Part shown: positions 9,987 through 19,652 of the stretch, piece by piece | Layout of the letters: each line of letters begins with the position of its first letter | How positions within the stretch are numbered: position 1 is the stretch's first letter | NCBI GenBank assembly: GCA_010645155.1 | Contig: JAAGOF010000071.1 | Location: 679,106 to 743,105, forward strand | Reading direction: 5' to 3' | DNA length: 64,000 bases | Source: Tigriopus japonicus | Taxonomy: Eukaryota > Arthropoda > Copepoda > Harpacticoida > Harpacticidae | Translations under genes and position numbers: made by a program | Notes under the pieces: generated by a model | Database searches by the model: none | What the model was told of the DNA's origin: nothing | Seen by the model: the letters and a program-made list of their open reading frames with translations, nothing else

Positions 9987-12045
9987 CAGGGATAACCTAT
10001 ATAATAGTATTAATACTGGATGCGAACTCGCGGAATTTCTCCGGCACGCAACCTCCGGTATGAGGCCGAGATTCGTAAACAAGAAGAATAAACCGCCATG
10101 TTGGGAGCCGAATATCAAACGGAAATCGACCAAAATTCCAAAAGATAGTGCGCCAATCGGTGTTCCCTGTGTTTCAAGCGGGTCCAGCCAAGTCCTAGCC
10201 TTGGTAAAGGTCAACGCCATGCCCAAAAATCAGTCCGATGTTGGTGTTTCGAAGACATCCAGTTCACCCAAGAAAGAGTGAATGAAATAGTGAATGAATG
10301 ACCACATCATGGAGTGCGAATGAACCCACAAAGGTGTCTAATCTACAAGATGACGATCAAAGTGATCAAATGAAATCTGATGACGAGGTTACCAACAATA
10401 ACCTTCGGAAGTGATAGACCTAACTAAAGCAAAAAGAACGAATATGGACCGGACTCCGAGCCCAAATTCTTCTTGCAAAAGGATTAAGAACCAACTCTCC
10501 CACGGACCAATACGGGGAGTTTCTTTACGCTCATCCATTGCACAACTTGAACAACTAAGAATATCTTACGATTACTTGAATTATCAACAACAAAATATCG
10601 TTTTTTTCCGAGCTCATATATCATCCGACTTGAACGTCTTATTAGTATCTTTGAACTTACAATTGAACCCATCCATCAATATTTCAGGTATTATCCTGAA
10701 CTGAATTAACACATGCCAAACTTTGTATGAAATCAAGGTTGTTATAGGTTGTGAGATCGTCACCTTGGCATAACATGTTCTATAAATGATGGTCCTTTTT
10801 CGAATTTCCTTTATTGTATGGTTGTGTCTTTTAGTTCAGGATAATAAGGACAGGTAAGATACTCTTAAGTTGTTCAAGTTGTGTGATGGACGAGTGCGAT
10901 AAAACTCCCCGTTTTGATCCGGGTGAGAGTATGTGGGGAAAGTTGGTTCTTAATCCCTTTTCAAGAGGAATTTGCGTTCGGATTAAGGTCAATATAGAAC
11001 AAAGAAAGAAGAAGTCCTCAGTGTCAAGAATTCGATCAAATGAAGAACAAATTAAGATGACTTTGAAACCTATCAGGTGGACCTACTAGCAATGGATGGG
11101 CTCAATATTTTGATCTGCCTTTGGAGTCAGTCAGCCCAAATTGGTGATCTGACAGTCTAACCCGGATTCCATGGACCCTCCCAAAGTCTTTAGAATGAAA
11201 TGCTCCCATCAAGATTGAATTGTGTGGATTTTTTCATTCAATCTGATTGTTAATTCCTGGACAAGGGGATCTAAGAAGATCAATCAAACCTTATCAAGCC
11301 TGTAGAGCCTATCCCTGCAATGATAAGACATGATCCTTTGGTCCTGAAGGACCCTTAGCCCCAGTCCTGCGTGGTCCCGACCTTCTTGAGCCCCAAGACT
11401 TGAAACATTTTCAATCAAATCCACAATCAAGGCTTTAATCCTCATGTTTTTCACTCATTTTGTCTCAAGGACGTTGTGATTGCCTTTGTTCCTGTTCCAA
11501 TCCGGATCAGATGGCTGATCTGATCCAGAACCGTCAAAAGTGCCCTTCAATGGTTATAGCCAACAACATCTCTGACTTGGACTCCATCTTGTTTCAAAAT
11601 GAGACCATTCTTGTTCTTTCATTTTCTTATGGAAATGGTTCCTGCGTTGTGGAGGTGTTGAAGAGGATGGAAGATGAGTAACACTCCAGATACCACCACA
11701 GATACTTCTGTTAAGCATTATTTCACTGAAGTTGGACTAATGGGTGAAGCAAGATTCCATCTACGTATTTTCCTCATTCTTGTGAGGACTAAAATCCTTT
11801 GGAGAGTTGAATGTTAAAAGTTCATGAGACGAGTAAAAAGAGTGCTGGGACTTCTAAAATCAAGGTGAAGAACATCCAGTCCACAAATATTAACACAAAA
11901 AGTTTGCGTGAATTCTTTCAAGACACATGTTCAACAGTTTTAGACATTAATAAGGAATAAATGACGTCGTGTCAAAATATAGCCTCGGCCTCATACCATT
12001 TTTTCAAAAATCGGAGTTCGTGTCCACCCCTTTCAGGGGTTCCTG
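9987..12045 (+). mobile_element. 2.06-kb DNA transposon with CAGG...CCTG ends, copy 1, nested in the hAT-like element
   Basis: The element starts CAGGGATAACC and ends GGGGTTCCTG, flanked by CGTTATT at 9980-9986 and 12046-12052 (7 bp, or 8 if a bordering G is counted). The related hAT-like copy at 17122 has the uninterrupted sequence GCGTTATTGCACGAAC near 17715, which is the empty site. The two ends share imperfect inverted repeats that include GGTATGAGGCCGAG about 75 bp from the left end and about 50 bp from the right end. The interior contains an inverted duplication centred near 10740. No complete transposase is visible. The superfamily is unassigned; P and Dada are possibilities given the duplication length. 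Confidence 0.8.
11460..11681 (+). pseudogene. Open frame inside the CAGG element, copy 1 (unrecognised)
   Basis: This 73-residue frame includes CLCSCSNPDQMADLIQNRQ and ends VVEVLKRMEDE. The second element copy has a frame at 27842-27561 that matches at most positions (MEEE at the end), so the segment is shared by both copies and may be a remnant of the transposon's own gene. I do not recognise the family. The first methionine is probably not a true start, since the copy-2 frame extends further upstream. Confidence 0.35.
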
Positions 12046-12317
12046 CGTTATTGCACGAGCAAAATATGATCCACACTTGTATTTTAACTTGTAGAGTTTC
12101 CTGACAGACGCAGAAAGAAAAGGTCACCACTATTGGAATGAAAGGCTATCTGACTATGCAAACAACTAATGTGTCAGCAAACCTGCTGCTAAATATTACT
12201 CTATTGAAAATGTTGAAATAAGGACGGTTGACCATTGACCATTTCTTGATCATTTGGCACTTTTCCGTTAGTTAATTTTATAGATTTTGCCGTTTTGCAC
12301 AAGGGGGTAGCTGTTCC

Positions 12318-12506
12318 CCTCAATAGAGGATTTTAAACCAAGCTTGAAAAATTTGCCAATAGACGGCGTGAAAGAGTGGCCAAGTACTAAGCACTAAGCT
12401 CACAAGTCTTTTCTAGAGATCTAGTCTTTTCTCTTTACTGGCCCAACCTTCCAATCTATTGGTGAATTTTTCAAGCTTGGTTTAATGTCCTCTATTGGGC
12501 CACACA
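12318..12506. repeat. Short inverted repeat (hairpin) in the right part of hAT-like copy 1
   Basis: CAATAGAGGATTTTAAACCAAGCTTGAAAAATTTGCC at 12322 onward is mirrored near 12460-12500 by the inverse complement with few mismatches. The arms are about 45 bp with a centre near 12411. It could be a MITE or part of the hAT-like backbone; no target duplication is clear. Confidence 0.6.
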
Positions 12507-12724
12507 TTAGGTCTACTTCATGGGCAGCAGTTTTAATCCTCTTTTTATCCTCGTGACCGGCAATTCATTAGTTTTTTTTGTCGTGTAAGTTAGTTTTTTT
12601 TGTCTTTTTTCGTCTAATGTAGCCTTTTATTCGTCTTTATTCGTCTAATCAGGTACTTTTATTCGTCTTTTTTCGTCTATTTTGACAGTTTTATTCGTCT
12701 AAACTTCCTGTCCCTACTAATAAC

Positions 12725-13130
12725 ACTTACAGGATTGATTTCAGTTTCATGTTTTTGCCCATGTGCTCATGAACGAGATAACAATATTTTATGTTGATTA
12801 TGCGACAAAACTAAACAAGGAACTCTGCTAATTAGTAATTGTCATATTATTTGAATTAGAGAATTCCATTCAAATAATACAGTGAGAGCTTGTCAACAAA
12901 GTTCAAACATGAACACGCTAAGTCTATTTCCGTTGCTAAATCTAATAAACTAGCTTTTATCAACTTTCCCTGTTTGAAAAACAATAAAATAAAAATCTGC
13001 AATTCGATGATCATCGTGACACTTCTGAAAAGATTTTAGATTTGTTAAATAAAAGTTTTGGATTTAGCTCAAAACACCAAGAAAAATTGTTTGTGTATCA
13101 AATTTTTCTTTTAAATTCTTTTCTTTAAAG
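12725..13130. other. AT-rich spacer, nothing recognised
   Basis: Sequence right of the hAT-like element; no coding frame, RNA gene or repeat structure identified. Confidence 0.4.
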
Positions 13131-13132
13131 TC

Positions 13133-14449
13133 TTAAAAGTATTGAGAGCAGTTTTGGGTTGTTTGAATCAGCAGCTTGGCCGTAAAGAAACGTCGTTTTA
13201 TTTCGAACTTGATCCAAGCATTCTCAGTCGACAACCGTTCCCCCAATAAATTCAAACAGGAATTCACGCTTCCCCTCACATTCTCAAAATACATTCCGAC
13301 ACTTTTTTGGTTGAGTTTCCCCAAAGCTTGATAATATACTCATCAAATAGTTTTCCCAAGCCATCAATTAACCCATCACCTTGCCAGTGGAATTCCAAGG
13401 TAATCGCTTCCTCCACCGATTCGTAGTTGTCGTCTTTAGCTTGCACCGTGCCTACATTAGATACGTTGATGGGTGAATGGAGTATTTGTGTGTTCACTCA
13501 GAGACCTCTTCGCCCCTGAAACTTTTTCCAATTTAAGAGGAAAGGCAAATTTTCATTTTGATTACAAAAATCTTTCCTCATGCTTGCTTTAGTACACATG
13601 GGATGGACGTCAGATGATCATGAATAGCTCTTACGATGATACTATATCATGGTTAAGGAGGTGCATTTTCCGATCAAGGATGCTCACACAAAACATGTCG
13701 ATGAAGAATGTTTTCATCCACCTGCTAGTGTGAACAAGCACTTTTGAATCGGAATGCAGGGAAAAGAATTGGCCTACATTTCTCATGCTTGATAAGTTAG
13801 ACTTGCATAGTTCTCTAACCATAGGCGTCCTATCTTTTCCCGAAGCACTGTCGAGTTTTTTATTCGAGCAATTAAACATTGACGGTGAGTACTTGTATAA
13901 TCTAGATCTTTATTATAACCTATGTGGTCAGCTTCAATTTCATCAACCCAAGCAAACAGATAATTTAATAGATACTAGGCTTTCTTCATTTGACAAAAAT
14001 CTTATTTTTCGACAGTGCAAGGAATTCCTGAGCACTACGAGTAACATCTTGAGCACGGACAAGCGACCCTTTTCTAAATCATATACCTTGGCGAGCTTCC
14101 CCCAATGAAGTTCGAGAAGCAAGAGTCGAATCATGTAGGGAGGAGAACACTAGAACTGAGGTATGCTTTAACGGACGCTTCACGAACCGTCTTCTGACCA
14201 GAATTCCTCGCATTCTTGGACAACACACGCATAAAGTGGCAGTTGATTTTTAGCGATTGTCATGGGCTCGTAGGTATTCATGGTACTCGTCGTTGGGTCG
14301 AGCGAACAAACCATGGCACCTCGGGGTTGCATGGTTGGGGTATGTGGCCATGCAGTGAGCTGGATTAGAGATCGCGCCTCACGTCGACCCGCAAGATGGA
14401 ATTTACCCCCCTGAATGAAGGAGAGCAAAAAGATACTGAAGGAATCCAT
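13133..14449 (-). other. Possible exon cluster, strand and product unresolved
   Basis: On the minus strand, frames at 13497-13380 and 13326-13133 join across a possible 53-nt GT/AG intron into a frame ending NCSQYF. A frame at 13879-13640 ends at a good donor GTAAGAG. Frames at 14134-13943 and 14449-14180 look protein-like. However, the plus strand has an equally good splice pair (donor GACG/GTGAGT at 13884, acceptor CGACAG at 14015) joining a frame that ends after EHYE at 14044. The minus-strand pieces do not join in a single phase. Part of a real gene may lie here, but I cannot decide its strand or product. Confidence 0.2.
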
Positions 14450-16470
14450 AAGTCATCATTGATGACGACTGTTGAAAACTAGGTGCAATGTCACAATGAA
14501 TGATAGTTTAAGTAAAATAAGATGAGACTGTTATGCAAAAAGTGCCTCTTTTAACAGGTGGAATGTCTCTTTAGACTAAACCCCAAAATAAGATGTTGGT
14601 AGCCCTGAACACTTGTTGGACTAATCCAATGCAATAATCATAAACAATCCGATAGCATTCATGAATTTATTGATTGAAATTTATTGGCTTGAAGCCTTGT
14701 CATTCCATACCTTAACTGTATCTTAGGTACAATGGCTAACAAACTTTGGAATTTTGAAGAGTCTGAGAAGGGGACCCTAAAGAAGAGTAGTTTGCATTCC
14801 TTTCGTGACTCCTCTCAACAAAGAAAAGAAAAGAAGATCTATCTGTCTATGAAAGGTACAGTATATGTATGAACTCAAGTGAATATGAGACATAAAAAGA
14901 CGGAATTGGCAGCGACATTTGTATACCCCCTCAACCCACACTCTCATTCCTTCGAACGGGACAACATTCAAAAAATGGTGGACAGGAATTCGCTTTTGGA
15001 ACACCTGAGCAAAGACATAGTTTCAGCTAGAAAACTTACTCCTATACCAATTCTAAATGCAATAGCTGGCTCACAACATTTTTTAGTTCATACAAATCCC
15101 GACTTCACTCAAAAATGTCATAGTTCATTTGCAAACTCAATTTAGTTTCAAATATTTCACGTTATTGCTCTAAAGTTATTTTGAGCGTTACTAAGGTGGT
15201 TTGGATTTAAGTTGGTGAGGGCACATTCCTGGAAGTGATAACAGCCCCTCTAGACATTGGATTCGCTTATTGACAGTTGGTTGCCTCCCTCGGAGAGAAC
15301 GAAAATGTCAACAAAAGGATTCAATTTGGTCAATAATGGGATTCCAAGAGGGCAAGTATGCACAATATGCACTATCAAAACAGTTTGACATTTCGTAGGG
15401 TGTTAGTGCATTCCTCATGGTCAATCGAGCAAGCGTCTGGGACAATCTTGAATGCACTTTTCGACCCTCCTCTTACTCCAGTTTTCAAATTTTGATTCCG
15501 ATTCAATTGATCGCCCAGGAAGATAATAGGCGAGCTGCTTGAGGGCTTTAAGCTTGAAGAAAGGACTCATGTGACCTTAAAATGGTGCAATTAAGGGTCA
15601 TTTGTCAGAGGAATTTGCCACGCTCTAATGTTTCAGAGGGGTAGCTTCGTAGCCAATGATGGCCATAATTATTGTAAAGAATGCAGAAAATTGGGTTCAA
15701 ATCATGTGAAGGCTCCATTTCTGACCAACTTTTGTTGATGAGCCAAATAAAATGGAAATGGATGATCAATTTTCATTGTTGAAGATAGGTAGGACTTTTT
15801 TTACATGCGATTGTGACTATTATCTATTACACCGTCTTTTCATTAAAAGTCCCCCCAAAAAGTTATTTAAAAAAAGGGTCTTTCGAAATATTTTATATAT
15901 GTGACTATTAAGTCAAACAAACTGCAATCGATATTCGAGGCGCTCTTCGGAAAATCTAATAACATGTTGAGTAATGAATAAGTGGATGAAAGGGTTCTGT
16001 GAATGAATTTGAATATGATATCAAGCAAGAGTGCATGTCAAGTAAAATTATAATGAGCTCGAAATATGCCTTTTACAGAAGCACCACTGTCAAGTATAAG
16101 TATTAGTTGTAATAACTAAGGAGATCATTTTAAGTTGACGAAAGGGACAAAAATATGAACATTTCAGTTAGCTTTTCAGACAAAATACTACGGTTTTTTG
16201 AAAAATTCTTAAATATTTAGGAAAAGGGAATCTCTTAAAATCACAGACCCTCGTTATTAGTTCAATGAATGGTGTTTGCTTTAATCGAGATTCCAGGAGC
16301 TCTTATGAAAATTCTGATACATCTTGAAGCAACATTGAACCCTGACATGCTATATTCGATGATTAAGTGTCAAATCGAAAATATCTTTGAATGAGTATGT
16401 ATCAAAAGTAAGTGAACACTAACTTTTGTGAACATAGTGGAGACTAATACATGTTTATGTGTGTAATAGG
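14450..16470. other. AT-rich non-coding stretch
   Basis: Only short random-looking frames (for example 14879-15145 plus) without homology I recognise. No RNA gene, tandem repeat or transposon end found. Confidence 0.4.
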
Positions 16471-16712
16471 CTTTGTTTGTTTGTTAAGAAGTCAGTACAA
16501 CACTGGTTAAGGGTGTTCCAAAAAGGAATCTTCCCGCTCATTGCCACTTTTTGATTGCCAATTGTTTTTTCGGTGGTTGTTTGCGTTTGGAAAACAATCC
16601 AACGCTACATTTTGACTCCCAACAGATGAATTTGGAGGACGGCCGGCTGCCGGGATCGTACCCCAGCCATCAGCACGACAAACCAAGCACTATGTTATGC
16701 CTCACCCACTGC
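16471..16712 (-). mobile_element. tRNA-derived SINE-like element
   Basis: On the minus strand an A-box-like TAACATAGTGCTTGG (16697-16683) is followed by a B-box-like GGTACGATCCCG (16662-16651), at tRNA-like spacing. About 165 bp of unrelated body and a short AAC/AACA-rich tail (16485-16471) follow. This is the architecture of a tRNA-headed SINE transcribed by RNA polymerase III. The head does not fold into a convincing functional tRNA, and no target duplication is clear. Only this copy was noticed in the window. Confidence 0.5.
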
Positions 16713-17113
16713 ATATAAAAGGCATTTAAATATGCATATATTTATATGTTCCTGTATTTGAACATTTTTTCACTCATTCAATAGTTAGTCGATTAAAAGG
16801 GGAAAATATTTTCGTACGTTTTTTTTTTCAATCTTTTGCCATTTTCGGAAAAAACAAATAAATTCTGTCATTTTTTAATAACATATTTGCAGTGGTCATT
16901 ATATTACTTCCCTCGATTACAATCTAAAAAACTCTATGCATGAGGTGAAGTTCACACGCAATAACATGGCTGATAATGTGCTCATTGGTTGTGAGGCAAT
17001 TCAAGTACAATACTGAGCCGTTAAGAGCACAAGTATGGCAGAACATGCTTGGAATAAAGTCCACAAAAAACTATTTGTTTTAACTTCTTCTTGATTCAAG
17101 AATCTACATTTGT
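16713..17113. other. AT-rich spacer, nothing recognised
   Basis: Contains a T-run near 16820 and no recognisable gene. Confidence 0.4.
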
Positions 17114-17121
17114 ATTATGAC

Positions 17122-17819
17122 TAGGGACAGGAACTTCAGACGAATAAACTTATTCGTCTTTTTTGTCTTTATTCCTCTTTTTTACACTTTTTCGTCGCAA
17201 TAAATTTATTCGTCTAATTTGGATTTTATTCGCCTTTTTTCGTCTGATTTGGATTTTAATCGCCTTTTTTCGTCTAATTTTGATTTTATTCGCCTTTTTT
17301 CGTCTAATTTGGATTTTATTCGCCTCTTTTCGCCCAATTTAGATTTTATTCGCCTTTTTCGCCCAATTTAGATTTTATTCGCCTTTTTCGTCTAATTTGG
17401 ATTTTATTCGCCTTTTTTCGTCTTATTTGGATTTTATTCGCCTTTTTTCGTCTTATTTGGATTTTATTCGCCTTTTTCGTCTAATTTGGATTTTATTCGC
17501 CTTTTTTCGTCTAATTTGGATTTTATTCGCCTTTTTCGTCTAATTTGGATTTTATTCGCCTTTTTTCGTCTAATCCGGCAGTTTCACTCAACTTTTTTCG
17601 TCTAATTCGTCAAAAATTGGATTTTTTGTTTTTTTCTCAAATTTCAAACAAATAGACACATTAAAAAATTTCAACTCCAAAACTTGGACCAAAGTAATGG
17701 TTTGATTGTGAGTTGCGTTATTGCACGAACAAAATATGATCCACACTTATATTTTAACTCGTTGAGTTTCCTGACAGACAGAAAGAAAATGTCACTATTG
17801 GATTGAAAAGGCTATCTGA
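17122..17819. mobile_element. hAT-like element copy 2 (left part only)
   Basis: Begins TAGGGACAGGAACTTCAGAC, like copy 1, followed by about a dozen tandem units of roughly 29 bp built on TTCGTCTAATTTGGATTTTA (about 17210-17575). It then continues with the copy 1 backbone through GCGTTATTGCACGAAC and CCTGACAGAC and loses similarity at about 17820. The copy 1 nested transposon is absent, so this copy documents its insertion site. No matching right end or target duplication was found: truncated or deleted. Confidence 0.75.
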
Positions 17820-18498
17820 TGTAGCCAAAATGTAAATGGGAGCAAATCAACGGATGAATTCCGGAAGATTTTAATGTTTTGAACACAAAACACTTGAAAA
17901 CACAGAAAGCGACAAAAAAAAACAAGAAATGTTGCCCCTCTCATTGAACCATTCGTTCAAGTGGTCACACTGTCAAACGAATAAACACTGACACCACATG
18001 GAGAATTCTCAAACTAAACCAGGGTTGACACGGGCAAAAGAAACATGATTTCAAAAGACTATTGATTCTAGTAAATCTTTCTATGACTTCAAAATTTCAA
18101 ATCGTTTTTCAAAATCTAATGAAATGAGCTTTGCTTATGAAAAGAAATGAATAGATTGTAACAGCATGTTTGAGTGGCGTCCCTGACTGAATTCTCTTTT
18201 CCTCGCAAATGAATGTGGAACTTCTCTCAACCTAGAATTAATGACGGATCAGTAATGATCCAACACAAGGTGGATTGATGACGTCATGGACACTGCCCTG
18301 AAATTCGTCCTCTAGTATAGTGGTTCTTGTTCTACTGTATGTCATACAGCGCACCCGGTAATGGAAAGGTAAATTTGTCGGACTGGCAGTGGCAGACTGT
18401 TAATTTTCTTTGCCGACTGAACAATTTCACATGGCAACATTTGCGCACTTTCTGGCTGACAGATACAAAATCCCACTCGGGGTGGAACTTCATGCATT
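17820..18498. other. Intergenic, no gene recognised
   Basis: Contains only short open frames; ends at the 10-bp direct repeat that borders the foldback element. Confidence 0.4.
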
Positions 18499-18508
18499 CA
18501 TCTAAATT

Positions 18509-19642
18509 GGTTCCCATACAACTCCCCCAACAGTGATCTCCCCCCGTAGGTTTGCACCAGGTGATCTCCGCCAAGGTAAACTCCCCCAGCACTTATCTCC
18601 ACCAAGGTTAACTCCTCCAACAATCAACTCCGCCAACATTGAACTCCGCCACGGTAAACTCCACCAGGGTTAACTCCCCCAACAATCATCTCCGCCAACA
18701 GTGATTTCCCCCACGGTAAACTCCGCCACGGAAAACTCCGCCACGGAAAACTCCGCCACGGAAAACTCCGCCACGGTAAACTCCGCCACGGTAAACTCCG
18801 CCACGGTAAACTCCGCCACGGTAAACTCCCCCACGGTAAACTCCGCCACGGTAAATTTCCCCATGGTAAACTCCCCCTAAAGTGATTTCCGCCATGGCAA
18901 ACTCCACCCCAAGAAACCCCGCCTCAGAAAACTCTGACATGAAAAACTAGTGGCTTATTGTGCCATAATAGCGCTGATGAATCAATGAACTTGACACAAC
19001 ACTCACCCAAAGTCCCTGGGTAGGCTGTAAATGGATTTGGTAAACATCTAGTTGGTTTTTAATGATCTCGGTGTAAGCATGAGAAGTGATTTTTCTAACA
19101 AAAGGAAATTTGACAAGGGTGGAGTTTATTTTGCCGTGACTTATACAATGGCACAATTTGTTTTGGTGGAAATCAGCAGGGGAGTGGCAGAGTTTACCGT
19201 GGCGGAGTTCACAATGCAGAATTTACCGTGGCGGAATTTACCGTGGCGGAGTTTACCGTGGTGGAGTTTACTGTGGCGGAGTTTACCGAGGCGGAGTTTG
19301 TCGTGGCGGAGTTTGCCATGGCGGAGTTTTCCGTGGCGGAGTTTACCGTGGTGGAGTTTACTGTGGCGGAGTTTACCGAAGCGGAGTTTGTCGTGGCGGA
19401 GTTTGCCATGGCGGAGTTTTCCGTGGCGGAGTTTACCGTGGGGGAAATCACTGTTGGCGGAGATGATTGTTGGGGAAGTTAACCCTGGTGGAGTTTACCG
19501 TGGCGGAGTTCAATGTTGGCGGAGTTGATTGTTGGGGGAGTTAACCTTGGTGGAGATAAGTGCTGGGGGAGTTTACCTTGGCGGAGATCACCTGGTGCAA
19601 ACCTACACGGGGAAATCAGTGTTGGGGGAAAGAGATGGCCAC
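18509..19642. mobile_element. Foldback element: inverted arms of a 15-bp minisatellite, flanked by 10-bp repeat CATCTAAATT
   Basis: The direct repeat CATCTAAATT occurs at 18499-18508 and 19643-19652. Between them the sequence is a large imperfect inverted repeat. The left arm (about 18509-18970) reads as the reverse complement of the right arm (about 19130-19642), including non-repetitive blocks such as AGGTTTGCACCAGGTGATCTCC. The inner part of each arm is a tandem array of the 15-bp unit GTTTACCGTGGCGGA, about 12 units on the left and 17 on the right. Because 15 is a multiple of three, every frame stays open and gives pentapeptide-like repeats such as AEFTV; I regard these as a by-product, not genes. 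Arm structure plus a 9-11-bp duplication suggests a foldback or Mutator-like element. Confidence 0.8.
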
Positions 19643-19652
19643 CATCTAAATT

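Larger units (their letters stand above)
9707..12716. mobile_element. hAT-like DNA transposon copy 1, flanked by 8-bp duplication CTAATAAC, with a nested transposon
   Basis: The left end begins TAGGGACAGGAACTTTAGAC and the right end, reversed, begins TAGGGACAGGAAGTTTAGAC. The direct repeat CTAATAAC occurs at 9699-9706 and 12717-12724, an exact 8-bp target duplication. TAGGG-type termini plus an 8-bp duplication are the hallmark of the hAT superfamily. Both ends carry subterminal arrays of TTCGTC/TTCGTCTAAT motifs (9735-9870 and 12585-12700). Most of the interior is a second transposon (9987-12045). The hAT backbone left after removing it (about 950 bp) has no transposase frame, so this is a non-autonomous element. 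Confidence 0.85.

Noticed and set aside
13943..14134. Weak resemblance to the dystrophin/dystrobrevin EF-hand region (HWGKLAKVYD)
   Set aside because: Only a short match; neighbouring frames do not continue the family, and the opposite strand has equally good splice signals.
18742..19184. Open frames crossing the foldback spacer as genes
   Set aside because: No splice or start context, and repeats dominate; composition explained by the mobile element.
18670..19528. Pentapeptide-repeat (AEFTV-type) proteins on both strands
   Set aside because: They are six-frame translations of a 15-bp DNA minisatellite inside a foldback element; the period being divisible by three keeps all frames open.
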